A stretch of DNA of 64,000 bases from CAZPUS01 sp964589825 (GTDB lineage Bacteria > Fibrobacterota > Chitinivibrionia > Chitinivibrionales > WJKA01), in NCBI GenBank assembly GCA_964589825.1, contig CAZPUS010000013.1:9992-73991 (forward strand), given 5' to 3'. A model generated the notes under the pieces. It made no database searches. It was given only the letters and a program-made list of their open reading frames with translations, and was not told the DNA's origin. Below are positions 35,371 through 43,612 of the stretch, piece after piece (positions within the stretch are counted from its first letter, which is position 1; each line of letters opens with the position of its first letter). The position numbers and the translations under genes are program-made.

Positions 35371-36660
35371 ATGGAAGACCTGCAAAGAAAAGAACATTTT
35401 GGTTTCGGCATTTTTTTTACCGCGCTGTTGCTGTGGGGTATCGGTATTATGCTTATCTACAGCGTGACGTATATGCATTCAAGCGGTCCGCTTGCCAACA
35501 AAGCATGGGGGCAGGTCATCTGGGTCTCTCTCGGTATTGCGCTTATGCTGGCGGTGGTATCTATACCACCTGTGTTGTTTTACCGGCTTGCCTATGTTGC
35601 GTATGGCATTTCACTGGTAATGCTTCTGTCCGTGATCTTCTCAGGGGCCGGGAGTGCGAGCAAAGGCGCAGAACGCTGGATCGCCATCGGCGGTTTTCAT
35701 GTACAACCCTCCGAGTTCGCAAAACTTGGAGTGCTTCTGGCCATGGCGCGGTATCTTTCACATAAAAACGTCAGTTTTAAAAACATATCCGCTTTGCTGG
35801 TATCGGGATTGTTACTGGCGATTCCTGCAGTGCTGGTGTTGCAGCAACCCGATCTGGGAACTACCCTCGTGGTATGTGGGATGCCGCTGGCTATGTTTTA
35901 CTGGTGCGGGATGCCCCTTGCCGAGTTGTTTTTACTGGTATCACCGGCGATATCGATCGTATTGTCGTTGATACCACTGATTATATCATATACCGCAGGT
36001 ACCGATGTTGGATTTGCAAGTTCGATCCCCTGGGGGATCTTTTTTGTTGCATTATGCGGGTTTCTCTATCTTTACCGGCCGGGACGCATTTTACAGTGGA
36101 CTATTATCGCGGTGAATCTGGTTGCGGCAGGCGCAACTACGTTGTTATGGAATTCATTTCTCGAAGGATATCAGAAGGAACGGATAATCGGGTTTGTCAA
36201 TCCACAACTGGATCCTTCGGGTGCCGGCTACCAGCTGATTCAGTCAAAGGTTACCGCCGGATCGGGTCACTTTCTCGGCAAGGGATACCTCAACGGCACT
36301 CAGACACGGTTGTCGTTTCTCCCGGAACAGCATACCGATTTTATTTTTTCGGTACTTGGTGAACAGTTCGGATTTGTCGGATGTGTGGCGGCGTTATGTA
36401 TTTTTGCATTTCTTATAATCAGAGGGTTGTATGTCACCCATCTTGTCAAGGATCGGTTTCTCAATCTTCTTACGGTGGGATCGCTTTGGCTGCTTACCAT
36501 ACACGTATTTATCAATATTGGAATGGCGGTCGGTATCATGCCGGTAACCGGTCTGCCCCTTCCTTTTTTAAGCTACGGTGGTTCTTTTACAATAACGGTC
36601 GCTATACTGGTTGGTTTTGTCCTGAATACGCGACTCAATAGAAATAAACTGCTGCAGTAA
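35371..36660 (+). CDS. rodA: Peptidoglycan glycosyltransferase RodA (SEDS family)
   Basis: 429-residue polytopic membrane enzyme with about ten helices that polymerises lipid II during rod elongation together with PBP2. SEDS features include the QPSEFAKLG block, LQQPDLGTTLVV, DPSGAGYQLIQSKVTAGSGH, then GTQTRLSFLPEQHTDFIFSV and GLPLPFLSYGGS. The Shine-Dalgarno is weak (GAGCGA). It is the last gene of the mre operon; 122 bp separate it from lgt. Confidence 0.96.
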   Translation: MEDLQRKEHFGFGIFFTALLLWGIGIMLIYSVTYMHSSGPLANKAWGQVIWVSLGIALMLAVVSIPPVLFYRLAYVAYGISLVMLLSVIFSGAGSASKGAERWIAIGGFHVQPSEFAKLGVLLAMARYLSHKNVSFKNISALLVSGLLLAIPAVLVLQQPDLGTTLVVCGMPLAMFYWCGMPLAELFLLVSPAISIVLSLIPLIISYTAGTDVGFASSIPWGIFFVALCGFLYLYRPGRILQWTIIAVNLVAAGATTLLWNSFLEGYQKERIIGFVNPQLDPSGAGYQLIQSKVTAGSGHFLGKGYLNGTQTRLSFLPEQHTDFIFSVLGEQFGFVGCVAALCIFAFLIIRGLYVTHLVKDRFLNLLTVGSLWLLTIHVFINIGMAVGIMPVTGLPLPFLSYGGSFTITVAILVGFVLNTRLNRNKLLQ

Positions 36661-36782
36661 CAAGCTGAAGTATACGTGTTCTGCACTGTCATGCAGATAA
36701 GTACAGGGCCTAACTGCAGTAATTAAAAGCGAATTGGTATTCTCCGGCATTGTCGGACATATAATATAACACGGAGGTTTTC

Positions 36783-37646
36783 ATGCATCCAGTACTTGTG
36801 AATTTTGGCCCCCTTGCTATTCATTCCTACGGAGTGATGCTCGCAATATCGTTTCTTTTCGGAATTTGGTTCTCGGCGCGTCGCGCCAGGGCGCGGGATC
36901 TGGAGCCTTCGGTTATTACCGATGTAGCGTTTTATCTTATTATTGCGGCCATTATCGGCGCTCGCGCCTATTACGTTTTTCTTCACTGGGAGGAATTCAG
37001 TGGTAATCCTGCCGCCATGGTCAATCCTTTTGCCGGGGATACGATCGGTATCGGCGGTCTGGTTATGCTCGGAGGGTTTATTGGTGCGGTTATTGCGGGA
37101 GTCCTCTATTTTCGGGTTCGTCATTTCCCGTTTCTTCCTTATGCGGATGCCATTGCGCCGAGTATCGGCTTTGGTATTTTTTTTACGCGTATCGGGTGTT
37201 TTCTCAACGGGTGTTGTTACGGACGTCCCACTGATTCGTTCTGGGGGGTCACATTTCCCCCGCATTGTCCTGCCGGGGTATACGAACGCGGGATCGCCGC
37301 ACAGCAGGGGATTCCTCTCGAAGAAGTCGCGCTATTCCCTTCGCAGCTTTTTCTTTCCTTTGGTGGTCTGATGCTGGCACTGCTGGTGCTCGGTGCAGGC
37401 CGGATCAATCGGAAAAAAGGCTGGGGAGCAGGGATTGAATTTTATCTGGCAATAGTGCTTTACGCCGTTCTGCGGTTTGTGGTCGATTTTACCAGATATT
37501 ATGCGCCTGAAGGTGAAAAAATCGGTGCTTTGAGTCATAACCAGATTTTTTGTATACTGTTGTTCGTGGTGTTCGGGGGGCTGATACTTAAAAACATTCT
37601 TCAGTCTTCGGAGACAACGCACACAGCGCAGGAGGATACCGAATAA
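36783..37646 (+). CDS. lgt: Prolipoprotein diacylglyceryl transferase
   Basis: 287-residue inner-membrane enzyme that moves diacylglycerol from phosphatidylglycerol to the lipobox Cys of prolipoproteins. There are about seven membrane segments. PVLVNFGPLAIHSYGVM at the start, the GARAYYVF region, GGLVMLGGFIGA and the signature region FTRIGCFLNGCCYGRPTDS are present. The Cys-rich signature replaces the GRxGNFxNxE form of the E. coli protein, as in several non-proteobacterial lineages. CGGAGG precedes the ATG. It fits the lipoproteins encoded elsewhere in the window. Confidence 0.92.
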   Translation: MHPVLVNFGPLAIHSYGVMLAISFLFGIWFSARRARARDLEPSVITDVAFYLIIAAIIGARAYYVFLHWEEFSGNPAAMVNPFAGDTIGIGGLVMLGGFIGAVIAGVLYFRVRHFPFLPYADAIAPSIGFGIFFTRIGCFLNGCCYGRPTDSFWGVTFPPHCPAGVYERGIAAQQGIPLEEVALFPSQLFLSFGGLMLALLVLGAGRINRKKGWGAGIEFYLAIVLYAVLRFVVDFTRYYAPEGEKIGALSHNQIFCILLFVVFGGLILKNILQSSETTHTAQEDTE

Positions 37647-37709
37647 CCGATTGGTGAATATCATCCGGTAATACGCTGGTGGAACCATACTGCGGCAGAG
37701 GATGGGGGT

Positions 37710-38438
37710 ATGAATACGGTAGTAACCAAAGCTGTAGAGAGGGTACTGGAGTTCGTGTACCCGGCACTATGCATCGTGTGCAACGGCAGTTGTGTCGAGG
37801 ACAACTCCCATATCTGTCATGATTGTATGGAGGTGATAACACACCAGCACAAAGCGCGAAGCGCGTGCGGGCGCTGCGGGCAGGATGAACACTTTGGAGA
37901 GTGTAGCTGCCAATATGCCTGGGATGAGCCGTACGAATCGATCATGTCGGCATGTAATTTTACCGATGAAGTGCAGCGGATCGTTCATGCATTCAAATAC
38001 CGTGGTATGCGCTGCGTCGCCCGGCATATGGGAGTGTGGGCCGGGAGTAAATTGCAATCTCACCTTGCCGGATCGATCGATATGGTGTGTCCGGTTCCTT
38101 TGCATTTGACGCGTCGTTTGCGAAGAGGCTACAATCAGGCCGCGCTCTTTTCACAAGGGATATGCTGCGTGCTTGGCAACGATATACGCTATGAGCCTCG
38201 TGTACTGATGAGAAAGAGGCACACGCACACGCAAACGACATTTTCCAGAGCACAACGAAGAAAAAACCTTGCCGGTGCATTTTCCATAAACCGGCACAAA
38301 GCGGGTATGGTGAAAGAAAGGCGCATTTTATTGGTCGATGACGTGGTGACCACAGGCGCAACGGTGCGAAGTTGCACCGACGCACTCCTTGCGGCAGGGT
38401 GTCGCAGCGTGCGCGTGCTGTCGCTGGCCCGGGGATAA
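37710..38438 (+). CDS. ComF family phosphoribosyltransferase-like protein
   Basis: 242-residue protein of the ComF/GntX family. N-terminal Cys pairs (CIVCNGSC, CHDC, CGRCGQ) form a zinc-ribbon-like part. The C-terminal half has a type I phosphoribosyltransferase fold with PVPLHLTRRLRRGYNQAALF and the PRPP motif LLVDDVVTTGATVRSC. In transformable bacteria ComF helps DNA uptake; the function elsewhere is unclear and no other competence gene is near. GGGGG precedes the ATG. It converges on an OsmC gene. Confidence 0.9.
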   Translation: MNTVVTKAVERVLEFVYPALCIVCNGSCVEDNSHICHDCMEVITHQHKARSACGRCGQDEHFGECSCQYAWDEPYESIMSACNFTDEVQRIVHAFKYRGMRCVARHMGVWAGSKLQSHLAGSIDMVCPVPLHLTRRLRRGYNQAALFSQGICCVLGNDIRYEPRVLMRKRHTHTQTTFSRAQRRKNLAGAFSINRHKAGMVKERRILLVDDVVTTGATVRSCTDALLAAGCRSVRVLSLARG

Positions 38439-38458
38439 CGGGGGTGTGGTAGTGTCGC

Positions 38459-38917
38459 TTATTCGAATGTCCCCTGAATCGATACGGTTACACATTGCGC
38501 CACCGAGTTGGCGATAAAGCAGTAGTGATGCGCCCGTTGATGCAGATAGTCATAATCCTTTTGAGAAGGATGTGTTGTTGCATCGAATACCACGTGCGGG
38601 GCAAGTACGATCCGGGTAATTGCCGACATTCCTTTCTCGTTTTTTCCAAGCTGAGCCGAGGCGTGGTCGGTATAGGCGTCGATGACGTATCGTTTCTTGG
38701 ATGCAAGCGCGAGAAATGTGAGCATATGACAGCTTGCCATGGATGCGGCAAAGGACTGCTCCGGGTTAATACAGCTCGCATCCCCTTTGAAATCGGGAGA
38801 GGCGGATGCACACATCGTGGCATCTCCAGCCTGTATGGTATGCGCGCGGGAGTATGAATCGTAGTTGAACGTGTCGCTGGTGCGTTTCCACTGGAGTGAG
38901 AGTGCATAATCGGCCAT
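38459..38917 (-). CDS. OsmC family protein (divergent copy)
   Basis: 152-residue protein of the OsmC/Ohr thiol peroxidase superfamily. GDASCINPEQSFAASMASCH carries the first catalytic-type Cys region (SASP-CINPEQ), and a second Cys lies in ANSVAQCVTVSI. It opens DYALSLQWKR, usual for the subgroup. The start at 38917 is chosen for AGAAGA about 5 nt upstream; a longer frame lacks one. It is likely to reduce organic peroxides in the cytoplasm. It is divergent from secreted MsrAB, with about 100 bp between. Confidence 0.85.
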   Translation of the reverse strand: MADYALSLQWKRTSDTFNYDSYSRAHTIQAGDATMCASASPDFKGDASCINPEQSFAASMASCHMLTFLALASKKRYVIDAYTDHASAQLGKNEKGMSAITRIVLAPHVVFDATTHPSQKDYDYLHQRAHHYCFIANSVAQCVTVSIQGTFE

Positions 38918-39018
38918 ATATCTTCTTTCGTTAAATGTAAACAATTGTTACGTCGCACACCGTTCGGTGTAATAATAGGTACCCCCGGTGCGTAGTCATA
39001 TGAAAATAGGAGATGCTC

Positions 39019-40128
39019 ATGCGATTCGTAGTACCATGTCTCATACGCACGAAGCTCAGGGGCGGGTTGAAGGTGAAAAGAGTGTGCAACGCATTCCTGT
39101 ATATATGTATATTCGTTGTCGCAGCAGCGGCAGCACAAAAGGGAGAAGAAACTATGTATGCGACATTTGCAGGAGGCTGTTTTTGGTGTATGGAGCCGCC
39201 TTTCGAAAAACTTGACGGGGTGGAAAAGGTCGAATCGGGATATACCGGAGGAGAGACGGCCGATCCAAGCTATGCGCAGGTTTCTTCCGGAAAAACAGGC
39301 CACGTCGAGGCGGTACGAATTACCTATGATCCGCAAAAAGTTTCCTACGACCGGCTTCTCGATCAATTCTGGAGAAACATAGATCCGACAGATAAAGGGG
39401 GACAATTCGCGGATCGCGGCAAACAGTACACTACCGCCATTTTTTATCACAACGAGTCACAAAAGGAGAAAGCGAATGCATCCAAAAAGCGGCTCGAGGA
39501 ATCGGATATATTCAAAGAGCCGATCGTAACCGGCATAAAAAAGGCGGCTGCATTCTATCCTGCAGAAGCCTATCATCAGGGCTATTATAAAAAGAATCCG
39601 CAGCACTATACACGATATCGCCGGGGATCGGGGAGAGAAGGTTTTCTTGACAAAATGTGGGAAGAGGAGGCTTCCGGGAAAAAGCGTACATGGCGCAAGC
39701 CGTCGGATTCGGTACTTAAAAAAAGGCTCAGCGGATTGCAGTACCGGGTGACACAGCAAAACGGGACCGAACGGCCGTTTCACAATGAATACTGGGATAA
39801 TAAAAAGAAGGGTGTGTATGTCGATATCGTGTCCGGAGAGCCGCTTTTTGCCTCGGTTCACAAGTTCGAATCAGGGACGGGATGGCCGAGCTTCTATGTT
39901 CCACTCGTGCCTGAAAATGTGGTTGAAAAAAGCGATATGAGTCAGGGGATGCGGCGGGTTGAGGTACGCAGTGCACATGCGGATTCACATCTGGGACACG
40001 TATTTAACGACGGACCCGAGCCGAGCGGGAAACGCTACTGTATCAATTCCGCGGCCCTGCGGTTTATCCCGGCCTCCAAGCTTGACGAAGAAGGATATGC
40101 TGAATTTGATTCATTGTTTATGAAATAA
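39019..40128 (+). CDS. msrAB: Exported MsrA-MsrB fusion, methionine sulfoxide reductase
   Basis: 369-residue bifunctional repair enzyme that reduces both epimers of methionine sulfoxide. The MsrA domain comes first (GGCFWCMEPPFEKLDGV, then SGYTGGETADPSYAQV and the YHQGYY tail). The MsrB domain follows (YRVTQQNGTERPF, FESGTGWPSF, catalytic Cys in RYCINSAALRF). MsrB lacks the CxxC zinc ligands, so it is the zinc-free type common in fusions. An N-terminal hydrophobic segment (about 22-40) implies export to the periplasm. Start ATG 39019 has AGGAG 6 nt upstream; an ATG six bases earlier abuts it. Confidence 0.93.
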   Translation: MRFVVPCLIRTKLRGGLKVKRVCNAFLYICIFVVAAAAAQKGEETMYATFAGGCFWCMEPPFEKLDGVEKVESGYTGGETADPSYAQVSSGKTGHVEAVRITYDPQKVSYDRLLDQFWRNIDPTDKGGQFADRGKQYTTAIFYHNESQKEKANASKKRLEESDIFKEPIVTGIKKAAAFYPAEAYHQGYYKKNPQHYTRYRRGSGREGFLDKMWEEEASGKKRTWRKPSDSVLKKRLSGLQYRVTQQNGTERPFHNEYWDNKKKGVYVDIVSGEPLFASVHKFESGTGWPSFYVPLVPENVVEKSDMSQGMRRVEVRSAHADSHLGHVFNDGPEPSGKRYCINSAALRFIPASKLDEEGYAEFDSLFMK

Positions 40129-40281
40129 TTGAAATTGATTTTTTCTTTGCGGAAATGAAGAGGACCTAATATTCGAAGGAAGAAAATCGTATCACTTATA
40201 GAAGGTATCAGTGACCAGCTGAGTACGGATCAGGGATGAAGAAAGCAAAAACAGGTGTGGTCAAAGTAAAAGGAGGCAGAT

Positions 40282-40716
40282 ATGAGACGTATCCTGCAAT
40301 TTATGCTTGTGGTTGCGACGATTTTTGTTGCATCCCGCACACGCGCACAGGGGTTTGCAATTATCAGCAACGCGAATGCGAATGAACGCATTGCCGTGAC
40401 ATGTATTGATTCGACACATGACACGGCACAATCAAGGCACTGGTTTTTTGGAGACGGGACCGATACGCTCGTATATGGAGCGCATGCTTCCTCGGTTATG
40501 CATACATATACCGATACGGGCAGGTATACGTGTACATTGGTAGTTTCATACACAGGGACGAATGCCCGCAAAGACACGTTTTCGCAGGCAATATCGTTTC
40601 ATCCTCAAAGGATGAGCTCTCAAAAGTGTAACCCGATATCAGACCCCGGCAATTACGGGGGAAAGCGGTGTATGCTGAAAAAATCCAAGAGTATTTTCCA
40701 GCTTCCGTGGTGGTAA
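40282..40716 (+). CDS. Small secreted PKD-domain protein
   Basis: 144-residue exported protein: signal peptide (about 1-22, ending TRA-QG) and one PKD-like Ig fold, with the signature WFFGDGTDTL and HTYTDTGRYTCTLVV. The final 30 residues (rich in Cys, Lys and Ser) are not a recognised sorting tail. PKD domains mediate protein-protein or protein-glycan contacts on the surface. AAAGGAGG precedes the ATG. It stands alone in a sparse region. Confidence 0.75.
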   Translation: MRRILQFMLVVATIFVASRTRAQGFAIISNANANERIAVTCIDSTHDTAQSRHWFFGDGTDTLVYGAHASSVMHTYTDTGRYTCTLVVSYTGTNARKDTFSQAISFHPQRMSSQKCNPISDPGNYGGKRCMLKKSKSIFQLPWW

Positions 40717-41283
40717 ATAAGATGGTGATCGTACAATAATGACGTGGGACTTACAGATGGCAGAAGGTGCATTGAAGGGGCTGGGGTGTATACTCTCGCC
40801 CTGAACGGGTATGAGTAACCGGACATTCTTTTTTCAGAAAGACAAGATTGTTACATACCGCGAAGCGTCCATGATCTGTCTGACATCGCCTATACGGTCA
40901 GGATCGTACAATAGGGGAGAGACGGCGCGTATGGTCAAAAAGGGATAGGGTATCCTCTTTTTTACTCATTTCCTGATTACATGGGCAAGCCAACACCTGT
41001 ATATAGAGTATTATACTGTTATATAAAGAATTACACTATGCGAAATAGTATACGGCATAGTACCAGAAGTGGATATGTACTCTCGGGTGCACATGCAAAG
41101 CGGAGGGGGGGCTTATCAGTCGCAGGATACGGGGTCGTCCCGAATAACGGTACACCTGTCACACGGTAAAGTGATTGCCGGAAACAGTGCGCTCCCGGGT
41201 GACGGAAAAAATGGCATGAGATTTGCATATTTTTTTATAAGGAAACGTGTTGTAAAGATAAAACCTGAAACAAAAGGACGATA
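40717..41283. other. 567 bp without a convincing gene; terminator-like hairpin at 40937-40963
   Basis: Open frames of 62 and 71 codons exist here but show no family or codon pattern that supports them. CAAAAAGGGATA-GGG-TATCCTCTTTTTT (40937-40963, as read in pieces) folds into an A/T-flanked hairpin with a T-run, usable on either strand. ACTATGC (41035) and GCATAGT (41055) form a short inverted repeat. Nothing else is recognised. Confidence 0.4.
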
Positions 41284-41679
41284 ATGTCATACACCGTTGC
41301 ATTTTTTGATACAAAACAGTACGATGAGGAGTTTTTTAAAAAGCAGAACGATGAATACGGCTTTGATATCACCTTTTTTCCCCATCATCTCAATGCGGAT
41401 ACGGTCCCGTTGAGCAGGGGATTCGATGCCGTATGTGCGTTTGTCAACGATGTGCTCGCACGGCTTTTACCTTTTCCGAATGTACTCATTACCTCTCACC
41501 AGGGATTTTTTACCCGGGAAGCGCTTACCAATATTGCGCATACCACGCTCGAGAATATAAGAGTAGTGCGGATTGCAGTAGATTTCGTAAACAAAACCGC
41601 TCAATTTAGGTTTAACTGTGATACAGGATATCGATCTATTCCACGGTATGTTTCACAATCAACGCCGGGAGGTAAATAA
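41284..41679 (+). pseudogene. ldhA: D-lactate dehydrogenase remnant with internal in-frame deletion
   Basis: The first 56 codons match the start of fermentative D-lactate dehydrogenase (VAFFDTKQYDEEFF, ITFFPHHLNADT, GFDAVCAFVND). The frame then jumps at about 41451 to the end of the same enzyme (PFPNVLITSHQGFFTREALT, then NIAHTTLENI). About 240 residues, including the whole NAD-binding domain and the catalytic Arg and Glu, are missing, so it cannot be active. After LENI the frame runs into a dispersed repeat (copy C), which supplies the last 35 or so codons. AAAGGA still precedes the ATG. It could in principle be an assembly collapse, although no N-gap lies at the junction. Confidence 0.85.
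41548..41625 (-). repeat. Dispersed repeat, copy C (left-arm type)
   Basis: On the minus strand, ATTGAGCGGTTTTGTTTACG then AAATCTACTGCAATCCGCAC then TACTCTTATATTCTCGA aligns with the left arm of copy F over about 60 bp at roughly 80 percent by eye. It overlaps the 3' end of the broken D-lactate dehydrogenase. Confidence 0.7.
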
Positions 41680-41697
41680 AGTCTGTTGCGGTGCGAA

Positions 41698-41795
41698 GTA
41701 TCAGTAGGGAATAGCGCTGCAGACCCGGGATTATCTGAAAACCGCCGGGGCGTGATCGGATTCGGATGGGGATATGTGTAACCCCTGTGCCGTAT
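41698..41795 (+). repeat. Tandem repeat unit 1 (98 bp) before a 10-N gap
   Basis: Starts GTATCAGTAGGGAATAGCGC and ends TGTAACCCCTGTGCCGTAT. It is nearly identical to the unit at 41806-41897, except for a 6 bp insertion (TTCGGA) and a few substitutions. Confidence 0.85.
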
Positions 41796-41805
41796 NNNNN
41801 NNNNN
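41796..41805. other. Assembly gap, 10 N
   Basis: Ten undetermined bases between two copies of a 92-98 bp repeat. The true copy number and spacing are unknown. Confidence 1.
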
Positions 41806-41897
41806 GTACCAGTAGGGCATAGCGCTGCTGACCCGGAGTTATCTGAAAACCGCCGGGGCGTGATTGGATGGGGATATGTGTAACCCCTGTGCCGTAT
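41806..41897 (+). repeat. Tandem repeat unit 2 (92 bp)
   Basis: Second copy of the unit at 41698-41795, sharing TATCTGAAAACCGCCGGGGC and ending TGTAACCCCTGTGCCGTAT. It lies just upstream of a hypothetical gene. Confidence 0.85.
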
Positions 41898-41943
41898 GGT
41901 TCACGAAAACTGCGAGCCATGCATCGAGAAAGGAAAGAGAATC

Positions 41944-42507
41944 ATGAATGAAGGGACACTTTATATACTTTCGCCGATAGACGATATATGGGCAAGCAAC
42001 CTGCTCTCCCCTGTATATAAAAATCTTCAGTACTGGCGCGAGACCGAAGCTACCGGAAGAGACGCACCGGTGGTGCGCACCGAGGAAGGTGTTGCGGTTC
42101 GTCCCAATGAACATGAACAGGTGTCGCGTATACGTGCCTCCCGCGAAACAACTGAAGGTGCGCGCACCCGCACATACGCAAAAGAGCATGAGGCTCATGG
42201 CGCACACGAGGCGTCATATCCATCCGAATCCGATATGCATACAGATACGGGTATAAAGAACGTAAACACCGTTCATACGCTCGAAAAAGCTGCGGAATTC
42301 AAAAACAGAGAGCTCGATACCGCGCATGCACCCGCACGGTATTGCGTGTTCGAAAAAGATAACCGGCTTTACGTCGATGTCGCGTTTCTTGACAGCCAAG
42401 GACACGTAAAAAGCGATAAAATATACCCGCTGTCCGATTACAATGTGACATACTGGCTGGAGAGGTTCAGAAGCGCGAAGGGGCTTCTTGTCAATAAAGA
42501 GGGATGA
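41944..42507 (+). CDS. Hypothetical protein, 187 residues
   Basis: Not recognised. It starts MNEGTLYILSPIDDIWAS, followed by a long hydrophilic linker rich in Glu, Arg, His and Thr (about residues 40-125) and a compact C-terminal part (ARYCVFEKDNRLYVDVAFLD, then LSDYNVTYWLERF) of alternating strands and a helix. No signal peptide or membrane segment is seen. ATG 41944 is preferred for AGGAAAGAG upstream over one 16 codons earlier inside the repeat border. A hairpin follows the stop. Confidence 0.6.
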   Translation: MNEGTLYILSPIDDIWASNLLSPVYKNLQYWRETEATGRDAPVVRTEEGVAVRPNEHEQVSRIRASRETTEGARTRTYAKEHEAHGAHEASYPSESDMHTDTGIKNVNTVHTLEKAAEFKNRELDTAHAPARYCVFEKDNRLYVDVAFLDSQGHVKSDKIYPLSDYNVTYWLERFRSAKGLLVNKEG

Positions 42508-42556
42508 ATCGCCTTGCGGTCCGCCCGTATAATCCCGCATTACCCCGTAGAATATA

Positions 42557-42590
42557 GTGAAGACCGAAAGCATACACTCCCGGCCTTCAC
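42557..42590. terminator. Bidirectional hairpin between convergent genes
   Basis: GTGAAGACCG and CGGCCTTCAC pair over ten positions with one mismatch and a 14 nt loop. It lies between the stops at 42507 (plus) and 42618 (minus). No clear T-run, so termination is inferred from position. Confidence 0.5.
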
Positions 42591-42617
42591 TCTGAACTGG
42601 AGGAAACGCGAACTACT

Positions 42618-43052
42618 TTATGCCGGCGTCTTAAGCCGTGCGGTCAGAGAGATGTCGACGCCTTTGAGCGCCTGGGATACTGGACAGTTTTGCTTTGCGT
42701 CGTTTGCCGCTTTCTGAAAGTCGGCCTCGTCGATATCCGGCACCTCAGCGTCGGTTTCGAGCTTGACCGATGCGATGGAGAATCCTTCTTCGGTTTTTTC
42801 GAGCCGGACATTGGCTGACGTATGTATTGAATCGGGCGCGTACCCGGCGTCTCCCAGCAGTTTGGAAAGTGCCATGGAGAAGCATCCCGCATGTGCACCA
42901 CCTATGAGTTCTTCCGGGTTCGTTCCTTTTCCTTCTTCAAAACGGGAACCGAACGAATATTCACCCTCGCACATACCGCTTCCGAGCGATATCGTGCCCT
43001 TGCCTTCGGTAAGGGTACCGTTCCATTGTGCGTGAGAAGTTCTGAGTGGCAT
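42618..43052 (-). CDS. osmC: OsmC-type organic hydroperoxide reductase
   Basis: 144-residue peroxidase close in sequence to E. coli OsmC: AQWNGTLTEGKGTISLGSG, then SRFEEGKGTNPEELIGGAHA with the catalytic Cys in AGCFSMALSKLLG, and the second Cys in QNCPVSQALKGVDI. It reduces organic and inorganic peroxides. ATG 43052 is chosen because AAGGAG sits 8 nt upstream and it aligns with the family N-terminus. It lies downstream of the superoxide-reductase-like gene on the same strand, suggesting a joint oxygen-defence unit. Confidence 0.93.
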   Translation of the reverse strand: MPLRTSHAQWNGTLTEGKGTISLGSGMCEGEYSFGSRFEEGKGTNPEELIGGAHAGCFSMALSKLLGDAGYAPDSIHTSANVRLEKTEEGFSIASVKLETDAEVPDIDEADFQKAANDAKQNCPVSQALKGVDISLTARLKTPA

Positions 43053-43089
43053 ATCGAGCTCCTTTTTTGTGGGCAGGTATAGCGGGGCA

Positions 43090-43491
43090 CTACAGTTGTG
43101 CCTCTGCCATCCAGTATCCGTGGACATTACAGTTTTCTACGATCGTCACTTTTGAGCCTTTTGTCTGCAGGTGAAAACAGGTCGCCGGGAAAAGGCCCGG
43201 AGTGAGTTGCGTTCGCCCTACATAAGTTTCATCAACATAACAGTCGATAAACTGAATAAAATGTGAATCCTGCATAGGGTGCAGTGTCTCTCCGATACGC
43301 ACCGTCACATCACTGCACTCTTTTTCCGGGATATAGCTGCACGAATGATTGACGGTGATGGACGGAATGTGCTTGGGAGCGGCTTCTTTGCTTTTTTCCT
43401 CCGATTCCTTGAATATGGAATCGTTTTGAGTAAAGGATTTGGACCCGCATACAGGGCACTGACCGGGTGCTTCGTTGAATTCGATGTGGCC
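43090..43491 (-). CDS. Superoxide-reductase (desulfoferrodoxin-like) protein, 5' end lost in gap
   Basis: The visible 133 residues contain a rubredoxin-like knuckle (APGQCPVCGSKSF) and then a neelaredoxin/superoxide-reductase-type domain. The latter has the iron ligands in GETLHPMQDSHFIQFID and ENCNVHGYW, which correspond to HPM and CNLHGLW of the family. Such enzymes reduce superoxide to peroxide without making oxygen, which suits anaerobes. The N-terminal part lies in or beyond the 100-N gap and the start is unknown; a second Cys pair expected for a full rubredoxin-like site would be there. Peroxide formed could be handled by the OsmC encoded next. Confidence 0.8.
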   Translation of the reverse strand, partial: GHIEFNEAPGQCPVCGSKSFTQNDSIFKESEEKSKEAAPKHIPSITVNHSCSYIPEKECSDVTVRIGETLHPMQDSHFIQFIDCYVDETYVGRTQLTPGLFPATCFHLQTKGSKVTIVENCNVHGYWMAEAQL

Positions 43492-43591
43492 NNNNNNNNN
43501 NNNNNNNNNNNNNNNNNNNNNNNNNNNNNNNNNNNNNNNNNNNNNNNNNNNNNNNNNNNNNNNNNNNNNNNNNNNNNNNNNNNNNNNNNNN
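43492..43591. other. Assembly gap, 100 N
   Basis: Scaffold gap of nominal size. It truncates the superoxide-reductase-like gene on the minus strand and hides the upstream region of the next plus-strand gene. Confidence 1.
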
Positions 43592-43612
43592 ATTACCGAA
43601 GGGATATCCAAA

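Noticed and set aside
36783..37646. lgt as a different enzyme because of the Cys-rich signature
   Set aside because: The remaining motifs, helix layout and length fit prolipoprotein diacylglyceryl transferase; the Cys variant is known in other phyla.
40981..41284. Two small open frames (62 and 71 codons)
   Set aside because: They overlap each other in different frames, show no recognisable sequence, and lie in a spacer rich in short repeats.
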